From Anagrus nilaparvatae (Eukaryota > Arthropoda > Insecta > Hymenoptera > Mymaridae), in contig JAKSXM010000014.1 in assembly GCA_022575985.1 (NCBI GenBank), positions 26,164,001 through 26,228,000 of the forward strand: 64,000 nucleotides of DNA. The letters run 5' to 3'. The notes under the pieces were generated by a model. It had not been told where the DNA came from, made no database searches, and saw only the letters and a program-made list of their open reading frames with translations. The translations under genes were made by a program, and so were the position numbers. Positions 36,922 to 47,791 of this stretch are shown here, piece by piece. The stretch's first letter is position 1. Each line of letters begins with the position of its first letter.

Positions 36922-39900
36922 TTACCTAATATATATATTCAGACTAAATGGGGTAGTCTAGATGAGCTCCTCTTTTGAAATTTTGTTAAAGGATACCAGC
37001 CTACTTTTTTTTTGTTGAATTTATTGACTTAAATTTGGGATCCATAGGTATATTTTTTTAGGTTTATAAGTATATCTATGCTAAAAAGACTTTTTTAATT
37101 CAGGCACGATCACTTATTTCACTGAGTTTTTATGTTTTTGTGTGATTTTCAGTTATTAGACACCTTTTGGTTCACATTAAATTACTAAATAGTTCAAATT
37201 TTAGAATTTTTTCCCTTAAATTTGTAATATTAAAAATCAAGTTTTTCATGACTTCTCTGCAAAGATAGGATAAAATTGTTTCATATTAAACTGATTTTGA
37301 TAGATTTTCTCAAGGGTCATCGATTAGGTTCTAATTTATAGAGTTATGCAAATACATAGCATTTCAATAAAAGGATGCTACAGGCATCAAAATGACATGG
37401 GACAAAATTTTTTCATGATTTAGATATTTATAGGGGAACATTCCATTTTTTGACCTCACAAACTTCAGATTTACTGAAGAAAAAACCACATTTATTTCAG
37501 AAAAAGTCAGATTTACTAAAGGAAAAATCACAAAAGTACAAAACTGAGTCACTGAAGAATATTCGTGTATTACAAATAAAACAGCAAAACACTGCTTTTG
37601 TAATGTGTATTATCAAGCAAAATTCAATCAAAGTCATTAAATTTTAAAACAATGAATGGTCTCTATTGTCAAAATAAATGAAGTTATCAAAGTACTTCCA
37701 TATATAAATTGAAGAATGGCGTTGGCTTGCGCTTACAATTGAAGTTACATCCCTTCCCATTAATAAAGCAAAATGGAACGGAGAACTCTCAGATACAATA
37801 AATAACACTAGGTCTTCACAGTCATCGTACAGACAAAAGAATCATGTTTCATGCAAACTGCTTTCAGAATGTGCAGAAGTGTGTGTGTGTTTGCACTTCG
37901 TTTTTTGTGGCAATTACAAAATATAAATTGGAAAACAAAAAGTACATTTTACTGTAATTAAAAAGATTCAAAAGACACTTTTTTAAAAGGAAATTGTATA
38001 CAAATAAAACGTATAAACAGTAAATTAAATAATATTTGATTAATTTAGTTTTTAAATTAAATTACATTAAGAATAGAAGAAAAAAAACTAAATTTAATTA
38101 CTTTGTTTATTTAAAATAAATATTAAATAAAATAATGAAAAAAATAAAACAAACACACATATTCATCCTTTCAATATATTGCTAACAAGAATGTGTAAAT
38201 TTTAATCAAAATATTTTATTTTCATTTAATTTTCAATGTATTTTCAAAAGCTTTCACTTATAACAATATGTTCAAAAGAACAATGTATTATACGAGGGTC
38301 ATTTCACATCAGCTGATCCAGGCACTACATTTTTTTTTTATTGATAAAAATGTTATTTGAGTGTTTAACTAGGGTATCAGTTTTGCAAAATTTCAGTAGT
38401 GAAGAATTTTATTTGCAAAAAAATTTTCTTTAATCTTATCTATAATACAACTCATCCTACGAATAAATCATTCAGTTCATAACTAAAAATTTAAAAAAAA
38501 TTTCGATTAGTTTGCTCAAATTTTTTGAACCACATATAAAACATGATAATAGAACATCTTTATATCTACACTAGAAATTTTTTCAAAGTATAATTTCATA
38601 ACACCCAGTTTTTGAAGCTTTTTAGCACCATCCCCCTTTCAGGACTTTTTTTTCAACTCCTCTATTTAAGGGTTAATTTTTCAAAAACCCCCTTAAGAAC
38701 TATTTATCATAAAATTTATTACCAACGATATTTCTTCCTAAACCTGACCTTTTATGGCATACCTACACCTTTTAGATGACATGATTTAAATATCCCCCCT
38801 CCAAGGCTTCGGGGGCTCGACCCCCCCCCCTCAATTTTTTTTTTGTAATATGTTTTTCAAAAGTGAGGGTACAATGCAGTTTGTAGAGAAAAATTTTACA
38901 TTAAAGCCCCCCCACCGAGAAGTTCTCCCCGAACGAAAATCCTGGCTACGTGCCTCCTGTATAAAACCTAACATAAAATCACAAAAATATTTTGAGGCAT
39001 GTTTTCTTCTTCTAGGTGTACTTTTTTGCGGCAAATGTAAACTTCTTTAAAATTTTTGAAAGATGTCATATAATATTTCTGCACCCATAATTTAAAATTA
39101 TTAATTTCCACATTGTTACTAAAACTTTTTTCTATTTTATATAATTTTATAATATACATCCTGATTGATTTTCAATTTTTTAAATTTTCCAAAAATCAAT
39201 ATTTCAACAAAAACATAAATGCTATCTGTCTATCTTATCACCACAAAAACCATTATGAGGTAACATTTGAAGCGTATAATAATAATATATTATGGCTCAT
39301 TTCCGGAAGAATAAAGAATAACCCAGATCACAGATATATTATATGATCGATATAATTTTTTTTTGTTAATTTTTTTTACTATAATATATTTGGATAAAAT
39401 TTTTCGGATTGATTTTCATAAACTGAAAAAAAATTCCGCTTGCTGCAAACGGATTTTTTTTTCAGTGTAGGTTTTTGACCTTTCAGATTTTTGCGCTACG
39501 TCCTGGTTTTCAGGGCCAAATTTCTTATATGCAATATGAAAAATATAAACTTAATATTCAAAACATCTGCTAAAAGCTTCAAAAATAGCATAAAAATAAA
39601 AAAAGTGTAAATAAAAAAAAAACTGTTTATTACTTTTTATCGAGATTTTAATTTTTCTTTGAATATTAAGAATTGACTGATAAATATGTGCATTGAATGA
39701 TTGAACGAGATTGCGAACATACAGGATTATCAAAGCTTTTAAAATTCTATTAAAAAAAGCTCTCCCCTTTCCCTACTTATCCAAGCATGTAATATTTTCT
39801 ATTTATTTTTTGTAAGTAAAAAAAAGCTTCTGTACATTAACAAAATTATCCTTTCCCTCTTACATCATAAAATCTCAAAATAAACTAATCCGTCAATATA

Positions 39901-40479
39901 TTTTCCAGATTTATCATACGCTGTACATTTAATCCTACAAGTAGACAATTTTAAATGTCATATTCGAACATAAAAAATATAATATTGTCCCAAAAAAAAA
40001 AAGAAAAAAAGAATGACATATACAAACAATCAATGTATTTTAAAAACCCAGGCTGGTAAAGCTTTTTTAGCCCTTTTTTTAATATGACACTTTAGTTTAC
40101 GTACGTAAACGAAAGGATAGCGCATAATCGTAGTCTTGACTTGCGCGAATATAGCAATCTGCAAAGAGCCGGGATATTGATTCCCCCCTATTTTTCTTCT
40201 TTTTTTTATGCTCGTAGCAAACCCTGTTCTCCAAAAAGCAAGGAAGACAAGTCCAGTCATCATCGTGATTATCGTACTGATACTATGATTCAAATTTTAT
40301 TTTATTTTTTAGAATGGACTAATAAAAATAAAAAAATTTAGTACGTTTAAATAGAAAAATTGTTTCAACAAAATAAATTTAAAAAATAAAAAATTAATTA
40401 ATTTTAATGAAAAATTGAATAAAATAGTGCAATAGCAAATAAATTGTGTCTTAAAAAAATGTAACAAAAAATTAAAACG

Positions 40480-40485
40480 TCAGTG
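40480..40485 (+). promoter_or_regulatory. Arthropod initiator-like site TCAGTG
   Basis: TCAGTGTGTGATTAGTGC contains the arthropod initiator core TCAGT. It stands 71 bases upstream of the first ATG (40557) of the open reading region that follows. No clear TATA box was placed about 30 bases upstream, so this would be an initiator-type promoter. The motif is short and can occur by chance. Its position in front of the candidate alternative first exon is what makes it worth noting. Confidence 0.35.
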
Positions 40486-40556
40486 TGTGATTAGTGCCCA
40501 ATTAAAAAAAAAAAAATTGTTAATTTAAAAATCCGTAAAAAAAAAAATAAACATAC

Positions 40557-40967
40557 ATGGTAAATCAATGTAGTGCAGCGCAACACGTGCGTGACGATCC
40601 ATTTACCAATTTTGAATTATTTTTAACATCTCAAAGAAGATGCGGAAACGTCGGCGTCGTTGTCAACGAAGACAACAATTATTATTACAACCATCGTCAA
40701 TCAGAAATACGACGATACCATTATCAACAACACCAACAAGGAGAATTCGAACATGTCAATCATTATGAGGTACAGCCACGTTATCAAATATTGGGACAAG
40801 ATATTTTATCGAGAATGATAGCGACAATGAGGAATTCAAGAAAAATAACAGAATGCCATATGTTTCCTATGGAAAATCAAAAAGAGATGGAAATTTCAGC
40901 ACCTACCCAGGAAGTTCAAAAATCAAATCAAGAACAACAAGAAGAACAAAATCAAAAGAAACAATAA
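40557..40967 (+). CDS. Upstream overlapping open reading frame, 136 codons
   Basis: The first ATG after the initiator-like site opens a Gln/Asn-rich frame (MVNQCSAAQHVRDDPFTNFE and later a Gln/Glu-rich tail) that stops at 40967. It overlaps the start of the frame at 40853 in a different phase. The ATG context (ACATACATGG) is reasonable. It could be the true start, with a frameshift or small intron needed to reach the longer frame. It could instead be an upstream ORF, or simply a byproduct of codon bias. Between 40640 and 40830 all three forward frames contain long open stretches, so the sequence alone does not decide. Confidence 0.3.
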   Translation: MVNQCSAAQHVRDDPFTNFELFLTSQRRCGNVGVVVNEDNNYYYNHRQSEIRRYHYQQHQQGEFEHVNHYEVQPRYQILGQDILSRMIATMRNSRKITECHMFPMENQKEMEISAPTQEVQKSNQEQQEEQNQKKQ

Positions 40968-41551
40968 CAAATAAAAGACAATTAAATAATTGTTATTTTT
41001 TAGAAGATATTTTCTTAAATAATAATAATAATTTCTTAAGTGATAAAGATTCAAAAAATCTTGATTTTAAAAGTTTACACGAAAAAAAATGTGTTAAATA
41101 TACATGTAAATGTCGTCGTCATACAGTAAGTGTTATAAATTTTAGTGAAAATAGAAATCAAAAACTTTATTTATTTGATAATTTATCAGTTAAGGATAAA
41201 ATACAACAATCGTACGACGATGAAAATGGTGAAGGTTATTACAGAAAATTATTACGTGCTGTTGATAGTGCATTAAATACATGGACAAAAAGATACATCG
41301 ATGGTTTTGGTTATCGTAAAAATTCTTTAATACAATCAATAATGAATATTAAAAATATAAATAATTTTGTAAATAATAATAATAATTTAAATAAATTAAA
41401 AACAATGACTAATAATCAAAATATTAGTTACAATAGTGGTGGTAGTAGTAGGAGGAAAAATAATATGAAAATATTAAAAGAAGGTTGTTATTGCCATTAT
41501 CATCCAAGTGTAACTGCTGATGTTTGTAATGCTGATTTTTTAAAAAGAGTT
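40853..41551 (+). CDS. Candidate alternative first coding exon of sif (or small nested gene)
   Basis: An open frame runs from the stop at 40766-40768 to a stop at 41636-41638. The first ATG is at 40853, giving 261 residues if unspliced. It reads MPYVSYGKSKRDGNFSTYPG early on, then a basic Lys/Arg/Thr stretch, CVKYTCKCRRHTVSVINFSE, KIQQSYDDENGEGYYRKLL and WTKRYIDGFGYRKN, with Asn-rich runs. At 41551 the frame meets a strong donor, AAAAGAGTT|GTAAGTAAG, in phase 0. The sif exon at 44675 starts in phase 0, so splicing would join this segment in frame to the PH-containing part of sif. In Drosophila sif is known to make isoforms with different N-termini, which supports this reading. If not spliced, it ends MVFY with an AATAAA just after the stop, and would be a small single-exon nested gene. 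I recognise no domain. Confidence 0.5.
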
Positions 41552-42408
41552 GTAAGTAAGGATAATAACAACTTAAATACTACAACAAATGATGTTGATT
41601 TTGATGATTTAACACCACGATGGATGGTATTTTACTAAAATAAATTTACAAATACAAACACGTAGTTTGTTTTATGGCACTTTTTTATACCCTTTTTTTG
41701 ACCTTAAAATTTCTATTCACTTATTGTGTATTATACAAAACAATAACTTTCTCAACTTGTCAATATAGAACAAAAAAAAATTCATGATTTATTTTTTATT
41801 AAATACGTAAAAAAAATTTTTTATGCATACATATATAAAAAAATACTAGAGATTTTTTAACCTATTTATTTGACCTATACTTTATTTTTTTGAAATATAT
41901 ATAAACTTTTTAGTTTTTGACCTAATGACTTCCGGTTTATCTCTATCTCAATTTTTTTTTAGATATTATGCTTAAATTTATTGATATTTTTGAACATACT
42001 AATTTTTTTAGGATTTAAAAAATATTTTTTTTTTATTATATTACTGGGGCTTAAACTTTTGTACTTTTTTATTTTGAAAATTTAATCTTTTATGTTTTAT
42101 TATACTAGTGGAAAAAAGTTTTTTAAAAAAATAGAAAAGTTTTGGTATTGAAAATATATATTTTTTTGAAATTGTGTTTTAAAAAGTTTAAATATTTAAA
42201 AATTTTTTTTTATTACTTTTATATTTGTTTTTCTTTTTAAACCTTATGTTTTTATTTAGTTTGTTTTTTGGAGTTGATTTGCTTGAATTTTAAATGATTT
42301 TCAATCAATACATTTTTATATTTAAATGAGGAAATGCTTTAAATTTAAAGAGAAACAAAATAAAAGCACCAAATTAGCCTGAAAGTATGTCTACGCTTTT
42401 AGGTTGTT

Positions 42409-42448
42409 CTGCTTGAATTTTCAAACAATGCAGGCAAAATTCAAGCAG
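42409..42448. repeat. Short hairpin CTGCTTGAA, copy 2
   Basis: CTGCTTGAATTTTCAAAC pairs with GCAAAATTCAAGCAG and is followed by AGCGGCCTAAAAG, close to copy 1 in both stem and flank. Confidence 0.7.
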
Positions 42449-43179
42449 AGCGGCCTAAAAGTTTCTGGATCCTTCGTCCTAGTGATCACGCTATAATACA
42501 AAAACTTTTGTGCCCTTGATACTCAATATACTATTTTTTAAAACAAAGATTTTTGAATTTTATAATTCCTATTTTCCATAAATTAAACTTAATTTATTTA
42601 CTTAATTAAATTGATTTTTCTCTAAAAACATATTCCAAATTTCTAAATAATAGTAAGTTATTGACTTTTGAACCAGTAAACTCATTAATTTTGGGTATTG
42701 ACTTTCTTTGCACACTTGAAAAAAATTACCGAAATAAAATATTTTTTTTTGTAGATTTAGACTTTTTTACTTTGTTAAAAATTTTTAATTTAGCAGAATA
42801 CCAAGGTAGCTATTTTTTCCAATGAAATAAAGTATTTCCAGAATGCAAAAAATACCGTAAATCTAAAAAAAAAATGTCAGCGTAAAAATTCTCCCCATTA
42901 AACATATATTTACTTTCTATTCTCAAATATAATTCCACTTAGAAAGCATCGCATGTCATTTCTTCATTTATTTTCTTATTTGTTTTCTACATTGATTTCA
43001 ATATTAAATATATATAGACTTTCGAATAAAAAAACGCTATCTGTATTAAATTAATTTACCGTGTAAATATGATAAAAATCAATTGATTATTCAGAAATAA
43101 AAGATTAATTTGAATATTATGTATATATAAAATTTCATAATTATAATAAAACTCATTTTATCCACTCTATATGTCATCT

Positions 43180-43253
43180 GTTTTCGTGGTGTAGTCGGTT
43201 ATCACATCCGCCTAACACGCGGAAGGTCCCCGGTTCGAACCCGGGCGAAAACA
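43180..43253 (+). tRNA. tRNA-Val (AAC)
   Basis: A complete cloverleaf. The acceptor stem GTTTTCG/CGAAAAC pairs perfectly (7 bp). The anticodon stem is TCCGC/GCGGA around loop CTAACAC, with anticodon AAC at 43214-43216. The T arm contains the B box GGTTCGAACCC at 43232-43242, and the discriminator base is A (43253). A T-run follows at 43255 as the polymerase III terminator. The D loop has one base more than the usual Val tRNA. It lies in the 33.8-kb sif intron in the same direction as sif. It differs from the copy at 52864-52937 only at position 17 (C here, T there). Confidence 0.97.
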
Positions 43254-43254
43254 G

Positions 43255-43277
43255 TTTTTTTTTTTTTTTTTTTTTTT
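43255..43277 (+). terminator. RNA polymerase III T-run terminator of tRNA-Val
   Basis: A T-run begins within two bases of the tRNA 3' end. It is far longer than the four T residues needed for release. Confidence 0.85.
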
Positions 43278-43443
43278 AATTTTTTATTTTTTTATATGAG
43301 TTATTAATTTTTATTAATTTTTGTCTATTATTTTAAGAAATATTTAAAATTAATTTTAATTTTTTTTTTTTAAATTTCGACGAATTTACTTTTGTTTCAT
43401 ATAAAAAAATTCTTCAAAAAATTTTTTTAATCGTGTTATTTTA

Positions 43444-43659
43444 CAGTGGGCGATACAGGGGGGGGGGGGGGTCAAGGGGGTGAATTGACCCCCCTCAGCG
43501 GTCAATTTTAACTTTTTTTAGCTAATTTTACGTTACATAATTAACGAGAAGCACCAGTTTGACCCCCCAAAAAATTTTAAGGACCTCTTCTTAGCAAATT
43601 TTTTGTAATTTGATTCCAAATGACCCCCCCCCCCCCCAAATTTTCTAGATCCACCACTG
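43444..43659. mobile_element. G/C-run MITE with CAGTGG ends
   Basis: CAGTGGGCGATACAGGGGG at the left and CTAGATCCACCACTG at the right are inverse, resembling the CAGTGGCGGATC ends of many small animal DNA transposons. Inside are long G and C runs and GACCCCCC blocks. A related G-run sequence without clear ends lies at about 14070-14180. It sits about 190 bases after the tRNA-Val gene. Confidence 0.65.
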
Positions 43660-44049
43660 TTTTAATATATAACGAGGTATATATAATAGCCTCCTAATAA
43701 AAACAAAAATTTGTATTAATTTAAAAAAAGAAATTTTAAAAGCAACCATTTTTCATTTTGTATCAACCCCTGATTTTTGTTCTCAAACAGTTGCAAATTA
43801 ATAGAAAAAAAAATTTTATCTAGGATTCGTGTGCTCACTTGAAAAATTAAAAAAAAGTAATTCATGAATAAATGAGAAAAAAAATCCACTTGTCGCAAAC
43901 GGATTCTTGCAAATAGATTTTCTGTCTGTAAGAGCATAATTTGTTTCAAACGTAATAGTAAATAAAAGTTTGACCTTTCTAAAGAATTCTTAAATTTTGT
44001 GTATAAAATTTTTTTTTTTGACAAAGGTAAAGACTTTTTTTTTGAAAAA

Positions 44050-44400
44050 TTAATATTTCGCCATTAAATTATCAAAAACTACTTCAAAGGGATATTTTTG
44101 CTATTTTCGTCTTTTGAGTGTCCAGATTTGGTCAACATGGGTCGCTGATGACGAACTTCAGGGTCCTGTCTACTAAAAAGTGGCGCTTCACCCTTAAATT
44201 AGCAAAAACTGACCCTAAGAGAGGTATTCCGCAAAAACATGAAATACATAAAAATACCTGTTTTAGAAGCAGTTTTTGCTAATTTAAGGTTAAAGTGCCA
44301 ATTTTTAGTAGGCAGTATCCTGTAATTTGTGATCACAGACCCAAAAACTCTGATCAGAGGCCAGATCTGGACACTTAAAGGGTAGATAATTATAATTATA
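44050..44400. repeat. Inverted repeat with GTCGCTGATGACGA units
   Basis: GTCCAGATTTGGTCAACATG pairs with the region ending GAGGCCAGATCTGGACAC, and ATTAGCAAAAACTG with CAGTTTTTGCTAAT, around a centre near 44235. The same units occur in tandem at 50200-50515. Confidence 0.75.
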
Positions 44401-44674
44401 CCTGACAAATTCTTTCTTAAATATATCCAACTACAAATATTCCATAGGCACTAAATAAATAAAATAAGCATGTCAATCAAAAACTTATTAATTACCCTTG
44501 TAAATAATAAAAAAAAGTAAATACATTAAAAGTTTTTCTCGTTAATTTTGACATTTTTTTTTTGTATAATATATATATTAAAATCAATTAATAGCTGTCG
44601 GTATATGATTGAAAATTTTTTTTTTGTCAGATATAAAGTTTTTTTTATATAATATAATATTCGTCTTCTTGTAG

Positions 44675-44820
44675 ATGTCAGATGATGACAGAATGTCATT
44701 AACAACTGCTGTTAGTGATGACGATGATGGAGAAAGTGTCATTAACTCACCTTATAAAGGAAAACAAACAGGACAAGCTGCTGCATCTTTTAATTGTACT
44801 GGTGCTGTTAGAAAAGCTGG
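44675..44820 (+). CDS. sif: sif internal exon leading into the first PH domain
   Basis: Acceptor CTTGTAG ends at 44674; donor GCTGG|GTAAGT is near consensus. The frame begins [20 protein letters not shown] and ends [14 protein letters not shown], the last Gly codon being GG|G. This acidic segment directly precedes the PH domain in sif proteins of other insects. It starts with ATG in phase 0, so an internal promoter could in principle start translation here. All isoforms carrying the PH domain would use this exon. Confidence 0.9.
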
Positions 44821-46035
44821 GTAAGTTTTTTTTTTTTAAACAATAAAACTTTTTATAATAATAATAATAATTTATGTTATATAATTTCTTTGTAACTTAA
44901 ACTTTCACATAGTTTTCGAAATTGTTTTGTTAAAATTATATGGGTGTACTAAAACGTTTATGTTTATTAAAATTTAAATTAATTTTATATATATTTTATT
45001 CTATAATAAAAATTACTACTTTTGTGTATAACTTTTTACATGTAAATTTAATTAACTATATTTAAATAAATGAAAAAGTTATATATATATATACCGTTAT
45101 ATTACAAAATTATGTACTGTAATTAGAAAAATTAAAACTAAAAAATATTACAAATTTGCAACGTAGATACTTTAGGGTATGAATATCTACTTTTAACTTT
45201 GTTTTATAGAGATTTTCTTTTTTTCTTTTGTGAATCGAAAAGTTTAATTAAATTAAAGTTAGTAAATTTTGATACTATATAAAAATTTTAAAATACACTG
45301 TAAGAAACTTTTCCCTCTATTTTACTATAGAATTGTAAATTTATTCGGGTTTTCTGATCAATGCCCACTGTTTACTATATTTGAGAAAGCAAAATACAGC
45401 AAACAGGTAGGAATCAGTTTGTAATGTTAATGAAATATCTCAGATATCTTAGGTTTATTCTGAAAGGTCTCCTTGGCCTAAAACCACAATTTCCTAAGTT
45501 ATAAAATATGGATTTTTATGGATTATATAATAAAACAAAAAACAACGAAAATTTGAGCTTTTTGGCGATAGCCTAAGAATTCATATTATTTAACATAGAG
45601 GATAGTAGCTTTAGGTCCATAGGAGGGCTATTGGAGTAAACTGAGGGTATGTTTGAGGTATATTTTTTTAAATATTAGCTTATATGTACCTATTTGGTAC
45701 AATTTAGTTGTCCAATTGTAAAGTCACATTAACGGTATCAGGCCTAGCCAGTATTTTTATTGTTTAAAAAATTTTGCCTCCGCATTTTCAAAAATTGTCA
45801 TAATTAACCATAAATGTTGTTATAGTAAATTTTACTACAATTTTTTTAACATTATAATTTTATGTCTACTTATTTCAATAAAACTTTTGCATCCCCATTG
45901 TAGAAAAGTTTGAAAAATTATAAAAAAGTTTTTCCACAAATTTTATGATTCCTACAAAAAAAAATGTAGAATTAAATTTATTAATAAGTAAAAAATATTG
46001 TTACTATTGAAAAATGCCTTACCAATCATTTAAGG

Positions 46036-46658
46036 GTACAGAACCTCGAGATCAGAGAAATTTTTATAAAAAATTTAGATTTTTTTTATGCAAAAACTAG
46101 AATAAAGGTATAATTAAAAAAAAAAAATTGATTCTTTTTATACATGATTGAAGTACAAAAATGTACTTATAAATATATTTTTATTTTTTGAAACTAAAAA
46201 ACAAGAATTAATATCAAAATATACACTTTTAAAAAGGCACTGAACCAGTCACAAAGAAAAATTTTGAAAATTGAAGAAAAAAGCTGACAGTGAAAAAAAT
46301 TATTTCAAAAAAATATTCATTTTTAAAATTGATGTCCTTAAAAAAATTTTTTAAAACAATCCGATTTACTTATGACTGATTCAGTGCCTTTTTTCAAATT
46401 TATATTTTGATATTAATTTTTGTTTTTTAGTTTTGGATCATCTGAATTCATGAAATCATGTGAGCTGATTTTTTTGTATTCTAACTCAAACACTATATTT
46501 CTATTACTTAATTAATTAATAAAATATATCTAAACACAATTCTTTTTGTACTTTAATCATGTTTAAAAAGAACCAAAAAAAGTTTTTTCAATTACACTTT
46601 ATAGTTTTAGCATTAAAAAAGTCTAAAATTTTTCTCGAGCTTTCTCGAGCTACTGTAC
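46036..46658. repeat. Inverted repeat, about 620 bases
   Basis: GTACAGAACCTCGAG at the left matches the inverse of CTCGAGCTACTGTAC at the right. Inside, ATTGATTCTTTTTATACATG pairs with CATGTTTAAAAAGAACCAA, and CACTGAACCAGTCA with TGACTGATTCAGTG around a centre near 46345. The arms are diverged. It abuts the TIR at 46656. Confidence 0.7.
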
Positions 46659-46727
46659 ACTGTAAAAAGTAACTTTATTATATAATTACCACTAAAAACG
46701 CATTATTTTGATGAAATTTCGCACCTT

Positions 46728-47163
46728 ATGAAACAGTTTAACATTTTGCCCATCGTATACGTAAAAGATAACTTATCGAAAATTATTACTAAAAACAAGG
46801 ACATAATACCATTATTATCGCGGCCGAAATGTGTATACTTACTAAAATGTACTAAGTGCCAAGCCTCATATGTTGGAGAAACAAAAAAAGCTTTAAGGTA
46901 TCGGGTAAATAAACATAGACGCGATGTTAATAACGAACTTAATGAGGTGATACCTAAACATTGTAAAAATGGGCATATTATGGATTGGGAATCACCGCGA
47001 ATTATTGATATCGAGCCGGTTTACAGAAAACGGACGATTTCCGAGTTAGCTCATATGCACCAACAACCCTATCCGTTAAATTCCAAAGATGACGTAAATA
47101 AACTACATCGTCCATATAAGCCGGTATTTAAAACAATGTGTCGTTTTTTCAAGACAATTTCTT

Positions 47164-47165
<2 letters not shown>
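46728..47165 (+). mobile_element. Penelope-like element fragment, GIY-YIG endonuclease end
   Basis: An open frame of 145 codons. After a leader (NLSKIITKNKDIIPLLSRPK) comes the endonuclease core CVYLLKCTKCQASYVGETKK, in which the YVGET block stands for YIG, followed by ALRYRVNKHRRDV with the conserved Arg and His. Downstream, HCKNGHIMDWESPRIID and YRKRTISELAHMH match the C-terminal tail usual in Penelope-like elements. The reverse transcriptase that should precede it is absent. The frame is intact, so the fragment is either fairly young or conserved. It lies between matching terminal inverted repeats (46656 and 48129) and upstream of a hammerhead-like motif. Confidence 0.82.

Positions 47166-47167
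<2 letters not shown>

Positions 47168-47213
<46 letters not shown>
47168..47213. repeat. AT/CA dinucleotide repeat
   Basis: About 20 AT units followed by CA units, directly after the stop of the Penelope-like frame. Confidence 0.95.
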
Positions 47214-47214
<1 letters not shown>

Positions 47215-47662
47215 CATTGTATGTATATAAAATTAAAAAGCAAAAACAAAATTATTACTTTTCTCCGTATGTTCCTATAAAACCCTTTAAATTTAAATCT
47301 CGTTATAACATAAACAAAAATTAATGACAAACTCACATTTTAGTAATGTATTATACGTATGTGTATATTTAAAATTTTATATATATGTGTCACACTTCCT
47401 ATAACTATATTAAAATAATCGGTACTTAAGAAAAAAATTGTAATCCGAATCTAATAAAATATCCAACGTACTTTAAATTTTAGACTTTAATAAAAAAATA
47501 AAATAAAAATAGTCTCAGTTTTACATCAGACTCAGTGATATGAGTGTATAAATATTATACACACAAAAATTGTTAAATCGGTAAATGAACATACATATAT
47601 TGTAAATTTTAATATTGTGAGAAAAAAATTTTTTTAATTTTTATTAATTATGTAATTTTAGC

Positions 47663-47698
47663 TTGATAAGGTCAACAAATCAGTTGACGAAACGTCGC
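47663..47698 (+). ncRNA. Hammerhead-ribozyme-like motif downstream of the Penelope fragment
   Basis: TTGATAAG is followed by a perfect 6-bp stem GTCAAC/GTTGAC (47671-47676 with 47683-47688, loop AAATCA) and then GAAACGTCGC. The order CTGATGA - stem II - GAAAC is the hammerhead core. Here the first part has two changes (TTGATAA), so cleavage activity is doubtful. Penelope-like elements are known to carry hammerheads in their terminal repeats, which fits the position about 500 bases past the endonuclease frame. I did not resolve stems I and III. Confidence 0.4.
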
Positions 47699-47791
47699 TT
47701 TAACAACAGCAATAAAAAAATTTTGTAAACTATACATAAATTTTTTCATTTTATTCCATTTGGTCAATAAATTCAAAAAATATTCTATAAC

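Larger units (their letters stand above)
10856..44674 (+). other. sif: sif intron, 33.8 kb
   Basis: The longest intron of the window. It carries several foldback elements, four PSE-TATA-like modules, three minisatellite-family copies, a minus-strand LINE tail, the candidate alternative first exon and one tRNA-Val gene. The stretches 10856-14050, 15000-18300, 28800-32150, 32550-34750, 35300-36600 and 37000-38250 are AT-rich (over about 75% by eye) and show only short open frames without family resemblance. Confidence 0.75.

Noticed and set aside
38294..38330. ACGAGGGTCATTTCAC as a possible mariner-type terminal repeat
   Set aside because: No matching inverse end or transposase frame nearby.
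38800..38975. C-run stretch followed by CCTGGCTACGTGCC
   Set aside because: Looks like the end of a common interspersed repeat, but no inverse end or second copy was found here to define it.
43716..44024. 102-codon minus-strand frame
   Set aside because: Chance frame in AT-rich intron between two repeats, no recognisable motif.
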